Shown here one piece after another: positions 22,082 through 31,440 of a stretch of 64,000 nucleotides of DNA (within the stretch, counting starts at the first letter, position 1; every line of letters begins with the position of its first letter). Source of the DNA: CAZOKZ01 sp964580585 (GTDB lineage: Bacteria > Sumerlaeota > Sumerlaeia > SLMS01 > JAHLLQ01); NCBI GenBank assembly GCA_964580585.1, contig CAZOKZ010000007.1, positions 44,024 to 108,023 of the forward strand, given 5' to 3'. The position numbers and the translations under genes were made by a program. Below the pieces are notes generated by a model. That model was not told where the DNA came from. It was given only the letters and a program-made list of their open reading frames with translations, and did not search any database.

Positions 22082-22868
22082 ACATTCCGTGGGCGAGACG
22101 TTCAGCCAGTTCGCGCGGCAGACCGGCTTCGAGAATTGCGTTCTGGGCCGCGGCCAAATCGTACGGCAGACGGCGAATTTCCAGGCGTTTTTCCTCGAGG
22201 TCCAGCAGCACGAAGCACGCGTGCGGGTTGTGGTCGCGCGGTTGACCGACCGAGCCGACGTTCACCAGATAACGCCGATTTTCACGCAGATCGATTTCCG
22301 GGCGCGAAGGGCAAGCCAGGTTTCCGGCTTCGTTTTCAATGATGAAGGGCTGATGGCTGTGCCCGATGAAGCAAATCTGCTCGGTGAAATAATTGAAATT
22401 CAACCGGGCTTCGCCCATGGTCAGGATATAGTTCCATTCGCCGGGATCTTTGGGCGAGGCATGCACGTAGAAAAGATTGTTGGCTTGATCGGCAATCGTC
22501 AGTGGCATCTGGCGCAGAAACGCGATATTCGATTCGGAAAGGACTTCTTTTGTCCAGATCACGGCTGCCTTGGCGATGTCGTTGAAATTCGTGATATCCG
22601 TCAGCAGAAGGCAAGCGTGGTCGTGGTTGCCCGCGATGACCGGAATTTCGCGCTCGCGCAATGCTTCGACGCATTCGTTGGGGCGCGCTCCGTATCCCAC
22701 CACGTCGCCGCAACAAACGGTTAAATCCACGTTCTCGCTGTCGATCGCTTCGAGAACGGCCTGCAGCGCGTGGTAATTCCCGTGAATATCCGAAAAAACG
22801 GCAATGCGTTTTGCCGGCGTGGTGATCACACTATTAGTTTGTTGGGTCGGATTCCCACTCATAGTCAT
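22080..22868 (-). CDS. Metallophosphoesterase (calcineurin-like, YfcE/ApaH-like)
   Basis: A 262-residue two-metal phosphoesterase. The five family motifs are visible: SDIHGN at about 26-31, GDVVGYG, GNHDH, a histidine in FVHASP, and GHSHQP. The substrate may be a phosphodiester, a phosphoprotein or a diadenosine polyphosphate; the sequence does not decide. The first ATG (22868) overlaps the upstream FHA gene by 35 bases; a GTG at 22829 would avoid the overlap but has no ribosome binding site. The tight overlap implies translational coupling with the FHA protein and perhaps a shared phosphoprotein circuit, which is inference. Confidence 0.9.
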   Translation of the reverse strand: MTMSGNPTQQTNSVITTPAKRIAVFSDIHGNYHALQAVLEAIDSENVDLTVCCGDVVGYGARPNECVEALREREIPVIAGNHDHACLLLTDITNFNDIAKAAVIWTKEVLSESNIAFLRQMPLTIADQANNLFYVHASPKDPGEWNYILTMGEARLNFNYFTEQICFIGHSHQPFIIENEAGNLACPSRPEIDLRENRRYLVNVGSVGQPRDHNPHACFVLLDLEEKRLEIRRLPYDLAAAQNAILEAGLPRELAERLAHGM

Positions 22869-24348
22869 TACCGGTCATTTCTTTTAGTTTTCTGGCTGCT
22901 TCCCGACGAATAACGGGGCTCTTATTTTCTAATGCACGAATCCAGCGGCGGAAAATCTTTGCATCTACGCCATCGGGCACGGCGATTTCACCCGAAGCGG
23001 CGAGTGGGGCAACTGGAGTTTCTTTGGGGGCGGCGATTTCCTGAATTTCACCTGCTGGGATGGGTCTCGAAGGCGGTGCTTCTTCTTCCTCCGGCTCGTC
23101 CTCGATGATCAATCCCTCTGGCATGGCAATCGGGCCAGAACCGGGTTCTGCGTCCGCAATGACACCACCAAACAGAGCATGTTCTTCCGATGCGTCCTCA
23201 TCCTCGACATCGTCGGTTCCCGCCAATTCCGGATCCTCGAGCAGTTGGTGCGAATCGGGTTCGGCAAAGGCGTGTTCTTCTTCCAGGGACAGCACGTTTT
23301 CGTTTTCAATCAACGCGCCAGGCCGTTGTGCCGACCAACCGCCTCCTTCTTCCATCAGTTTTTCGGCTTCGACTTGTTCCCATTCAAGCGCGGCGGCTTC
23401 TTCATCCACGCTGTGATCCGCATAGGCTTCGTCCGCCTCGGATTCCAACGCTTCCAGTTCTTCTTCGGTCATGGGGGCAAATTCGTCATCGTCCACTCGT
23501 GTGGCAATGTGACCCGAAAGCGGTCCCACCGTTTCGCTGCTGGGCAGGCGGAAATCGTCTCCGACCGGATGGAAGCTTTCTTCCTGTTCGCCTTCTTCTT
23601 CGGCCAGTTCCGGGCTGGGCATGACGACCCCGGCGGTCTGGTCCTCGGCGAACATTTCTTCGGGGCCGACTTTGAACTGGAGTACCGTGGTGCCGAAGAT
23701 CAACTCGTCTTCTTCCTGAAGCACGGCTTCTTTGACGGGGTCGCCGTTCAGCGTGGTGCCACGCCAGGAACCCAAATCGCGCAACGTGTGGTTGCCGCCT
23801 TCTTTGACGATCACCGCGTGTTTTTTCGATACAAACCAATCGTGGAGGCGCACATCGTTTTCATTGGCGCGTCCGATGGTTGTTTCGGCTTTGTCGAGTC
23901 GGAAAATTTGATTGGCTTGCTTGCCACGGGTAACAACCAGAGCCGCCACCAGACCGTCTTGATCGTCGGCGCCCATGGCGGCCAGATCGACGGAGCCCTC
24001 GACGGGAGGGGCAGCGGGTGGGGGGGCTTCGTTGGCTCGTGAGGCGATTGCGGAGGTCGAAGCTTTGTTCACGAAGTGCAGTTTATGCTTGCCGATCGAG
24101 ATAATATCGTCGTCGGCCAACTCTGTTTTCGTCACTTTGACGCCGTTGACAAAGCACCCGTTTGCCGAGTTCAAATCCGTCAGAATGTAATTTCCATCCT
24201 GATAACGGATGCGCGAATGATTGCGCGAAACGGACAGGTTCTCCACGATAATGTCATTATCGCGTGCCCGACCGATCGAAATCACGTCCTTATTGATCTC
24301 GTACTGCTGGATCACAGTGTCCCCGAGCTTTACGATAATCATCGCCAT
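22834..24348 (-). CDS. Double FHA-domain protein with acidic linker
   Basis: A 504-residue phosphothreonine-reader. The first FHA domain (about 20-95) shows ISIGRARDNDI, SVSRNHSRI and NSANGCFVNG; the second (about 155-230) shows TTIGRANENDV, VSKKHAVI and SWRGTTLNG. In both, the GR, SxxH and NG residues that bind phosphothreonine are kept. A long acidic low-complexity linker (about 245-430) follows, and then a helical C-terminal segment (KIFRRWIRALENKSPVIRRE) like a single HEAT-type repeat. There is no membrane anchor. A Hanks-type kinase is encoded 9 kb away. It is the first gene of a unit with the metallophosphoesterase. Confidence 0.93.
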   Translation of the reverse strand: MAMIIVKLGDTVIQQYEINKDVISIGRARDNDIIVENLSVSRNHSRIRYQDGNYILTDLNSANGCFVNGVKVTKTELADDDIISIGKHKLHFVNKASTSAIASRANEAPPPAAPPVEGSVDLAAMGADDQDGLVAALVVTRGKQANQIFRLDKAETTIGRANENDVRLHDWFVSKKHAVIVKEGGNHTLRDLGSWRGTTLNGDPVKEAVLQEEDELIFGTTVLQFKVGPEEMFAEDQTAGVVMPSPELAEEEGEQEESFHPVGDDFRLPSSETVGPLSGHIATRVDDDEFAPMTEEELEALESEADEAYADHSVDEEAAALEWEQVEAEKLMEEGGGWSAQRPGALIENENVLSLEEEHAFAEPDSHQLLEDPELAGTDDVEDEDASEEHALFGGVIADAEPGSGPIAMPEGLIIEDEPEEEEAPPSRPIPAGEIQEIAAPKETPVAPLAASGEIAVPDGVDAKIFRRWIRALENKSPVIRREAARKLKEMTGNDYEWESDPTN

Positions 24349-24613
24349 GGGTGGTTCACAATCCTCGACTTAGGTTGATGGCGCCGAAAAATCCGCAATG
24401 CCTGACAACGCTTTCCAAAAGTGGGGTCTCGACTGACTCACATGCCAGAAGTACACAGACCGCGGCTGAGGGTGCAACTGATAACCGCAGGTGAATAACG
24501 GGTCACTTTAAACGGGACATCCTCAGGACCACTAGCCTTTTTTTATCTTCAACCCAGAACGCCTTACATTCCTCAAGCCCGAAAAACGTGGCAGATAATT
24601 CGCCATACCGCAA

Positions 24614-25516
24614 TCAAGACTTACACCGGCCCGCAAGTTTTTTCTCATCAAGCATCTCGCCGTCCGATTGAGAATCCCCAACGGTTCCTGTTACCGGATG
24701 ATAACGCGACCATAAAATCAACCCGATGCCCACGGCGGCAAAGAAAATTGAATAAAAAGTTCCGCGGCTCATTCCGAGGATTAAGGAAGCATCGGGCTCG
24801 CGAAATTGCTCACCCACCATTCGCACCACGGCGTAAAGCAGGAAAAACTCGCCCGTCAGACGTCCTTCGTGCCGCGTGGCGCTCGTTTTCCAGAACCGCC
24901 ACTGGGTGAAAACGATGAGCAGCAACCCTTCGAGAGCTGCTTCGTAAAGCTGTGAAGGATGGCGCGGAACCACCGGAGCGCCTTGGAGAGCGCACTGCGG
25001 GAAAATCACCGCCCAGGGCACATCGCTGGGTTTTCCCCAAAGCTCGCCGTTTATAAAATTGGCAATCCGACCCAGCATCAACCCGGGAGGCGCAAGCGTG
25101 CACAACACATCGCCGAGTTGAAACAGGCGGATTTTCTCTCGGCGACAAAACCATAACGCCGCAATGAAAACGCCCGCAAAACCACCATGGCTGGCCATGC
25201 CGCCTTCCCACACCCGAATGAAAACCAATGGATTCGCCAGAAATTCCGGTAAATTATACAAGAACATGTAACCCAGCCGTCCGCCGATCATCACACCGAG
25301 AATCAACGCGGTGAACAGGTTACTCTCTTGGTCCGGCGTTAGCGACGAACGGCCTTTGCGGCGATAAAATGCCAGCAACCAAAGCGCCGTGACGAATGCC
25401 AGCACATAAGCCAAACCATAATAGCGAATGCCAAAGTTATCGCTGAACTGGATCAGGAAAGGGTCCAGGTCGTGAACCCAGTGCGTGGCGGCGAGAAAAG
25501 AAAACGCGTTCGGCAT
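24614..25516 (-). CDS. lgt: Prolipoprotein diacylglyceryl transferase
   Basis: Lgt is the inner-membrane enzyme that moves diacylglycerol from phosphatidylglycerol to the lipobox cysteine of prolipoproteins. The protein has 300 residues, seven or so hydrophobic segments, GGRLGYMF, the HGG motif in GGMASHGGFAG, and the signature GRIANFINGELWG at about 153-165. HPSQLYEA is another conserved segment. It would process the lipoproteins at 1986 and 32498 in this window. The gene stands alone on the minus strand; the 265 bases before the FHA gene hold no feature I can support. Confidence 0.96.
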   Translation of the reverse strand: MPNAFSFLAATHWVHDLDPFLIQFSDNFGIRYYGLAYVLAFVTALWLLAFYRRKGRSSLTPDQESNLFTALILGVMIGGRLGYMFLYNLPEFLANPLVFIRVWEGGMASHGGFAGVFIAALWFCRREKIRLFQLGDVLCTLAPPGLMLGRIANFINGELWGKPSDVPWAVIFPQCALQGAPVVPRHPSQLYEAALEGLLLIVFTQWRFWKTSATRHEGRLTGEFFLLYAVVRMVGEQFREPDASLILGMSRGTFYSIFFAAVGIGLILWSRYHPVTGTVGDSQSDGEMLDEKKLAGRCKS

Positions 25517-25865
25517 CTTATCGTTTCATGACATAGGGTGAGGATCAAACCAGCGAGCGGTTATGAATTTGCCCACACAACGGGCGCAACCCTGAGATTG
25601 ACGTCTGTGGGATGGAATCGGAACTTTTGGGTAGATACAATAAACGGGATTCACAGGATAAAATTCGGGTAATTGATTTGCATGAACAGCGCCGGGTAAT
25701 GTATTTCGATTCGTTTTGGCATTTTGCGTTTCTCCATCCTTCTTATCCTGCTTATCCCGTCCAAATACAAAATCCACCCCTCGTGTTTTCGCTTTGCCCA
25801 GAATTCAAAACGTGTTCGGATAATCGTAACGAAACACCCAGAAGCATTTCAAGGACACCGTCCGC
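25517..25865. other. Non-coding region between divergent lgt and GT4 genes (349 bases)
   Basis: It should hold the promoters of both genes. The only structure seen is a pair of 27-base ATCC-type nonamer arrays in opposite orientation (25633-25659 and 25736-25762). An 83-codon open frame on the minus strand runs through both arrays and is best read as repeat-derived, not a gene. Confidence 0.5.
25633..25762. repeat. Two degenerate nonamer arrays in inverted orientation
   Basis: On the plus strand at 25736-25762 three nine-base units read ATCCTTCTT, ATCCTGCTT, ATCCCGTCC. On the minus strand at 25659-25633 three related units read ATCCTGTGA, ATCCCGTTT, ATTGTATCT. The two arrays face each other across 76 bases. 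Similar ATCCTG-rich short repeats are scattered in intergenic regions of many bacteria. Confidence 0.4.
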
Positions 25866-27038
25866 ATGTCCGGCTCTTCGCCTGCCACCGTGTTGTTCAT
25901 CGCTCACGACGCCGAAAAGTCCGGCGCGCCGCGCGTTACCACGCAATTGGCGCGGCTTTTAGCAGAAGAGGGCCGCCGGGTTCGCGTTTGTTTCCCGCGA
26001 CGAGGCGATTGCGAAGAAGACGCGCGTTGGGCGGGCATCGAAACTGTTGTCGTCGATAATCCGCCACGGTCGCTAACGAGCGAAAAGGGCATCGTCGGAA
26101 AGCTCCGCCTCGCATACAAACGCCTCACGTCCATTTTAGGCTACTACCGCATCGCGCGTCGTCGCGATGTTGGTGTGGTCTGGGTTGGCTCTGTCGTTTC
26201 GATCTTTGCGGGAATTGGCGCATGGCTAGCGGGCAAACCTGTCGTCTTTCACATTCACGAAGTTGTCGCCGCGCGCGGCACCGATCGCTTTCGTATCTGG
26301 CTGATCAAACGACTTTCGTGTGTGATCGTCTTTGCTGCTCGGCGAGGGAAAGTTTCCTTTCGTCCACGCCCCAGGCGACAACAATGGGTGTACCTTCCCA
26401 ACTTTGTTGACCCCGGTCGCATGGCCGTTCGTTCCGATTCGCGTGTGCTTTTGCGACGAGACCTGGGAGCTGCACCAGGAAACATCGTGATTCTTACGGT
26501 CGCTTTTTTGCTGCCGCACAAAGGCATCGATGTCTTGCTCGAAGCCTTCCGCCGCGTGCTTCGTGTTCATCCCAACGCTGTCCTGTGGATTGCCGGAGGC
26601 GAACACCCTGCTGCGCGTGCTTACCACCGCGAGTTGCGTGAATTTGTGACAAGTCATAAAATGGGAAACAGCGTTCGGTTTCTCGGTCACCGCGAAGACG
26701 TGCCTGCGTTGCTGGCGGCTGCCGACGTGTTCGTGCTCGCCTCGCGATTCGAAGCGTTTCCGCTCAGTATTGTTGAAGCCATGGCTGCTGGCCTGCCCGT
26801 TGTCGCCAGCAACGTCGGCTCCATCAGCGACATGGTCATTGACGGCCAGACCGGACGACTTGTGCCGCCGGAAAATCCTGCTGCGCTGGGGCGAGCGCTG
26901 GGAAGCTACATCGAACGCCCCGCCGACCGCCGCGCCCACGGTAAACGCGCCTGCGCTCGCGCCACGCGCCGGTTCACCGCTGAAAGAGCAAAAAAACAGA
27001 TGGTGGATGTTGTGGAATCGCTTCTGCCGCGCCGTTAA
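25866..27038 (+). CDS. Glycosyltransferase family 4 (GT-B)
   Basis: A 390-residue retaining glycosyltransferase. The N-terminal domain begins TVLFIAHDAEKSGAPRV, the usual donor-side start. The C-terminal domain has VAFLLPHKGIDVLLEAF, VRFLGHREDVPALL, and the nucleotide-sugar motif RFEAFPLSIVEAMAAGLPVV (the E-x7-E signature) at about 300-320. It should act at the cytoplasmic membrane in surface polysaccharide assembly. The start is ATG 25866. Its stop overlaps by four bases the stop of the convergent gene at 27035, through a shared TTAA. Confidence 0.92.
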   Translation: MSGSSPATVLFIAHDAEKSGAPRVTTQLARLLAEEGRRVRVCFPRRGDCEEDARWAGIETVVVDNPPRSLTSEKGIVGKLRLAYKRLTSILGYYRIARRRDVGVVWVGSVVSIFAGIGAWLAGKPVVFHIHEVVAARGTDRFRIWLIKRLSCVIVFAARRGKVSFRPRPRRQQWVYLPNFVDPGRMAVRSDSRVLLRRDLGAAPGNIVILTVAFLLPHKGIDVLLEAFRRVLRVHPNAVLWIAGGEHPAARAYHRELREFVTSHKMGNSVRFLGHREDVPALLAAADVFVLASRFEAFPLSIVEAMAAGLPVVASNVGSISDMVIDGQTGRLVPPENPAALGRALGSYIERPADRRAHGKRACARATRRFTAERAKKQMVDVVESLLPRR

Positions 27039-27841
27039 GGAGTAGGAAGTCCCGCGCCAAACACGCGAGGCAATCGATCACCCAGTTCGGTGATATAATT
27101 AGTCAGTCCGGTTTTAGTTCCCCGCATTTTCAATTCTTCTAACGAAGAGGAACTCCAACATTCACGTTCCCGATCGAAATTCCCGCCTGTCAGTTTTTTC
27201 AGAACCCGTTTTGCGTCGCGTGGGTTACCTTTATCGTCGTTTAACCGTTCAGCTTCCTTGCAGGGATCGAATGAAATTTCGTTTTTGATGTTTTCTAATT
27301 CGGTTTCTTCTCGTTTGTCTTTTGGAGAAAATCCGTTCAACACCCAACATTCGCGCTTTGGGTGGGCCACGCCGATGATGATTTCGAATGGCCAGTGGTT
27401 TGGCTCCGAAACATCATGTTTTTCTTCAAGCGGTTTGCTGTTGCGTGCTTCTTCAAAACCTTCAAGCCTCAATTTCTTTTTATCAGAATCACATAAAAGA
27501 ATTACGGCATCAATCTTTCTTGAAGAGTTTTTCTTCAATGCTGCTAACATAATTCGGGCACACTTGAGATGAGGAAACTTCTTCCATTTTCCAGTAATTT
27601 CAAGATTGAAACGATTGTCAGCTTGAAACTTTTTTACTATTTTGGACAATGTACCCCACTTGATATAGTTGTGTTCTGAATCGAAGCTAATCCATTCACG
27701 ATAATCGTCTATATTGTCTTTGTCGATCCAATGCAATTCGGCATTTTCGATAATAACGCGATCTGCCAAGTCCGACCCAATCATTTGATCTGCCTGAGCC
27801 TCGCAAACAATCGCGAGATGATACGCCGCCTCATGATTCAT
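27035..27841 (-). CDS. TOPRIM/DUF4276-like putative nuclease partner of an OLD-type ATPase
   Basis: A 268-residue soluble protein. The N-terminus HLAIVCEAQAD (Glu14) and the later DAVILLCDSDKK (Asp118, Asp120) match the Glu and DxD positions of a TOPRIM fold, and AHPKRECWVLNGF matches the E-x-W-L region of DUF4276 proteins. These are pattern readings. The start codon lies inside the end of the ATPase gene (11-base overlap), so the two are translationally coupled. Paired ATPase and TOPRIM/DUF4276 genes are typical of split OLD-like defence systems such as PARIS. Base composition is AT-richer than the neighbours, which suggests transfer. The expected role is nuclease or effector; not demonstrated. 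Confidence 0.65.
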   Translation of the reverse strand: MNHEAAYHLAIVCEAQADQMIGSDLADRVIIENAELHWIDKDNIDDYREWISFDSEHNYIKWGTLSKIVKKFQADNRFNLEITGKWKKFPHLKCARIMLAALKKNSSRKIDAVILLCDSDKKKLRLEGFEEARNSKPLEEKHDVSEPNHWPFEIIIGVAHPKRECWVLNGFSPKDKREETELENIKNEISFDPCKEAERLNDDKGNPRDAKRVLKKLTGGNFDRERECWSSSSLEELKMRGTKTGLTNYITELGDRLPRVFGAGLPTP

Positions 27842-29018
27842 TGGATTGTGGCTCCTTGTTCACAATCCAATCCTCTGCCACGGCGCTCCAGAACTCGCCG
27901 GGTAGCATAATTTCCTTCCACTCATCGAATTCGGGATGATCCGTCAGTTTACCAACGGCTGCCGTGCCGTCATCTTTAAGCGTCATCAAGCGGATTTCCT
28001 CGGGCTTCAAATAGTTGAGCAAATAAGGCGAATGCGTGGTTGCGATAATTTGCAAATCGGGAAACATCTCCATGATTTTACGAATTTGAAGAATCAGATT
28101 CTCATGTGCTCTTGGGTGAAGACCGCGATCAATGTCATCGACTAATAAGACCTTAATATACTTCTCTCCAAGAAGAACCGACAATAACCCAATAACAATT
28201 AAGGTTCCTTCACTCAAGGATTCAGCCGAAAGTTCGGGGGCGTTTTTCATACTAACCAGCATTTTCCGGCCCATATAAGTTCTTGAAACCGTGTGGGCCA
28301 TTTGCTGGTTATTGATCGAGATTGTTTCAACTTCATCGCGATTTACTTGAGCAGGAACAAGCTTGATTGATTCAAGTTCTGGAATAACGGCACGAATGGA
28401 ATCTACCAGCGAATTAAAATTGGCATCGGAATTAAGTTTTAATTCTGCTAAAAACGAGGGTAGCCCGTAGCCATCATCATCAACAATGATAAGTTCTTTG
28501 GAAATATAAGATGGTGCAGCTAATCGATTGGGGTGAAGTTTCAAGGCTCTGAGACGCCAAATCCCACTATAATATGAAATTTGTTCAATAGGTTCCAACC
28601 ATTCTTGTTTGTCAGATGGAAATTTCCTCGATGAATATTGAAAACCATTTCCTGAATTCTTTGTTAATATAGGCTCTAGACCATTAAAGTTGAATGGTTT
28701 TTTCCTGTTTTCGCTTTCAAAATATAAATCTAGTTCGATGTTGTGGTGTTCACCAGTCCATACTTGAAAGTATAGAACTTTTCCAGGTTGCGAGGTGAAA
28801 TCTTCACCTTTGCTTTTGGAAAGGATATTTCCGATACTCCACTTCCCCGTGAACACGTCTTTAGGAACCGTATTTCCCACCTTGTAATGTATCTCCAGCC
28901 CCTCCAGCACGCTCGTTTTTCCGCATCCGTTCGGGCCGACGATCACCGTCAGGCGTTCGAAATCCATTTCGACATCTTTGAGAGTCTTGAAATTTTCAAA
29001 GCGGGCTTTGGTGATCAT
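27831..29018 (-). CDS. RecF/OLD-like AAA ATPase of a putative defence pair
   Basis: A 395-residue ABC/SMC-type ATPase (AAA_15/AAA_21 group). It opens MITKARFENFKTLKDVEMDF, Walker A is GPNGCGKTS at 28-36, the signature is LSEGTLIVIGLLSVLL, Walker B is KVLLVDDIDRGLHPR with Asp294-Asp295, and the H-loop is ATTHSPYLL. The residue after the Walker B aspartate is Asp rather than the usual catalytic Glu. There is no coiled-coil arm, as in OLD and PARIS ATPases and unlike SMC proteins. The gene is the first of a two-gene unit and overlaps its partner by 11 bases. Hand counts give 27 and 18 G+C in two 60-base lines (28501, 28621), against 38 in tpiA (29281). Confidence 0.88.
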   Translation of the reverse strand: MITKARFENFKTLKDVEMDFERLTVIVGPNGCGKTSVLEGLEIHYKVGNTVPKDVFTGKWSIGNILSKSKGEDFTSQPGKVLYFQVWTGEHHNIELDLYFESENRKKPFNFNGLEPILTKNSGNGFQYSSRKFPSDKQEWLEPIEQISYYSGIWRLRALKLHPNRLAAPSYISKELIIVDDDGYGLPSFLAELKLNSDANFNSLVDSIRAVIPELESIKLVPAQVNRDEVETISINNQQMAHTVSRTYMGRKMLVSMKNAPELSAESLSEGTLIVIGLLSVLLGEKYIKVLLVDDIDRGLHPRAHENLILQIRKIMEMFPDLQIIATTHSPYLLNYLKPEEIRLMTLKDDGTAAVGKLTDHPEFDEWKEIMLPGEFWSAVAEDWIVNKEPQSNES

Positions 29019-29045
29019 CGCGTGCTCTCCACAGGAGGCTTTGGA

Positions 29046-29082
29046 GTAAAAACGAACACGGTACCAGGAAATCCTGGTACCG
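29046..29082 (-). terminator. Terminator of tpiA
   Basis: An 11-base stem CGGTACCAGGA/TCCTGGTACCG with a two-base AA centre is followed, on the minus strand, by TGTTCGTTTTT. It lies 42 bases after the tpiA stop and separates the glycolytic genes from the ATPase island. Confidence 0.85.
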
Positions 29083-29123
29083 CGCGGGGAACAGACTCAA
29101 TCGTTGTTTTTCGTTGGGACAGC

Positions 29124-29915
<792 letters not shown>

Positions 29916-29956
29916 CAGAGAAACTCCTGTCGTTCCTATTTTCGTGGAAGAGAAAA

Positions 29957-29992
29957 AGGCCCGCCAGACCGGAAAGTCGATCGGGCGGGCCT
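29957..29992 (-). terminator. Terminator between gap and tpiA, bidirectional in form
   Basis: The stem AGGCCCGCC/GGCGGGCCT is followed by TTTTTCTC on the minus strand and, on the plus strand, by CGAGTTTTTTT. It lies 40 bases after the gap stop, so it probably ends or attenuates the gap transcript. Confidence 0.85.
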
Positions 29993-30031
29993 CGAGTTTT
30001 TTTCATCCTGCCGCGAGGCAGAAGGGAAACC

Positions 30032-31024
30032 TTAGCCCAACTTGACGCACAAGTCGATGCAGCGGTTCGAGTAGCCCCATTCGTTGTCGTACCAGGACAG
30101 GACCTTGACCTGGTTTTCAATCACATAGGTACCCGAAGCATCGACCGTCGAGCTGGCCGGGCAGTGGTTGAAGTCAGTCGAAACCAACGGCTCTTCGCAG
30201 AAGCCCATGATGCCCTTCAGCGCGCCATTGGCGGCTTCCTTCAGGGCGGCGTTCACCTCGTCCTTGGTCGTGTTGACCTTGACTTCGGCCACGAAGTCAA
30301 CCAGCGAGACGTTCGGGGTGGGGACGCGGATGGCCAGGCCGTCCAAGCGGCCTTTGAGTTCAGGAATCACAAGGCCGATCGCGCGGGCAGCACCCGTCGA
30401 GGTCGGGATCATGGAAAGAGCGGCGGCGCGAGCGCGACGCAGGTCTTTGTGGGCGATGTCCAGCACGCGCTGGTCGTTCGTATAGCTGTGGATCGTCGTG
30501 ACAAGGCCTTTGACGATGCCGAATTTGCTGTGCAGAACGCTGACGACCGGCGCGAGGCAGTTCGTCGTGCACGAAGCGTTCGAGATGACCTTGGCGTCCG
30601 AAGGAATCGCGTCGCAGTTCACACCCATCACGACCGTGTAGTCCGCGTCAGGAGAAGGCTGGGAAACGATAACGGCTTTCACGCCGCCTTTCAGGTGCTT
30701 GCCCGCGTCGGCTTTCTTGCTGAAAATACCTGTCGATTCGATGACGTAATCCACGCCCAGTTCGTCGTGCGGCAGGTTGGCGGGGTCGCGTTCAGCCGTG
30801 ACCTTGATTTTTTTGCCGTTGATGACGAGGTCGTTGCCATCGACTGCAACGGTGCCGTCGAATTTGCCGTGGACCGAGTCATACTTGAACAGGTGAGCGT
30901 TGGTTTCCGTCGGAACCAAGTCGTTGATCGAAACCACCTCGACTTTGCCGCTTTCGATGGCGGCACGCGCCACCAAACGACCGATACGACCGAAACCATT
31001 AATGGCAATCTTGGGTAAAGACAT
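30032..31024 (-). CDS. gap: Glyceraldehyde-3-phosphate dehydrogenase, type I
   Basis: Oxidises glyceraldehyde 3-phosphate to 1,3-bisphosphoglycerate with NAD. The 330-residue protein shows the Rossmann start INGFGRIGRLVARAA, Asp35 in SINDL, which favours NAD, and the catalytic Cys152 in SNASCTTNCLAPV; the closing WYDNEWGYSNRCIDL is conserved. GGGGGA lies eight bases before the ATG. It is upstream of tpiA on the same strand; other glycolytic genes such as pgk are not adjacent in this window. Confidence 0.98.
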   Translation of the reverse strand: MSLPKIAINGFGRIGRLVARAAIESGKVEVVSINDLVPTETNAHLFKYDSVHGKFDGTVAVDGNDLVINGKKIKVTAERDPANLPHDELGVDYVIESTGIFSKKADAGKHLKGGVKAVIVSQPSPDADYTVVMGVNCDAIPSDAKVISNASCTTNCLAPVVSVLHSKFGIVKGLVTTIHSYTNDQRVLDIAHKDLRRARAAALSMIPTSTGAARAIGLVIPELKGRLDGLAIRVPTPNVSLVDFVAEVKVNTTKDEVNAALKEAANGALKGIMGFCEEPLVSTDFNHCPASSTVDASGTYVIENQVKVLSWYDNEWGYSNRCIDLCVKLG

Positions 31025-31440
31025 AGAGCTATCCCCCAGAAAATGAAAGTTGTGGGTATTTCAAATCCACCGAGGTGGAATTTTGTCCGTTTAAGGCGTC
31101 GAAGCCGGGAAAGAGACTTCCTCGCAATCAAACGCGACGGAAAGGTGGGAAAGTCAGCCCGGATGGTCAAGTGGAACCGAATGATTTAAATTTTTTCGTA
31201 ATAAAACGCACTTTATCTCCCTTGTCCGAATTGGGTTTTGTTAGAGAATTGTAAAAGACCGCCCAAAAAACGGAAAAAGAAGCATTCCTCGGTCCAAATT
31301 TAGGAAAAGTGTGCCTGAGTTTCCGGATTTTATGCTCTGCCAGATAAAAAAATAAGAAATGAATTTTATGCGCCACCCGGGATTTTATGGGTGGCGCGAT
31401 GCTTACTCATCGTTTTTCCCATTTTATCAAACGATGTTGT
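31025..31440. other. Non-coding region upstream of gap (416 bases)
   Basis: It carries the gap leader and promoter, on the minus strand, and at its far end the terminator hairpin of the pseudopilin gene (31370-31397). The middle part, 31180-31360, is AT-rich with several T- and A-runs and shows no gene. Confidence 0.55.
31345..31397 (-). terminator. Probable terminator of the pseudopilin gene
   Basis: A nine-base stem GCGCCACCC/GGGTGGCGC (31370-31397) starts 43 bases after the pseudopilin stop. On the minus strand it is followed by an AT-rich stretch that ends in TTATTTTTTT, about 15 bases further on; the T-run is not immediate, so the call is moderate. Confidence 0.55.

Noticed and set aside
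24349..24613. Possible riboswitch or small RNA between lgt and the FHA gene
   Set aside because: I looked for conserved cobalamin- or SAM-type stem patterns and found none.
25526..25777. 83-codon minus-strand frame upstream of lgt
   Set aside because: It runs through the two nonamer arrays and reads as repeat translation (QDKKD, NPVYCIYPK); no ribosome binding site.
30164..31018. 284-codon plus-strand frame opposite gap
   Set aside because: Antisense of gap, caused by its biased codon use.
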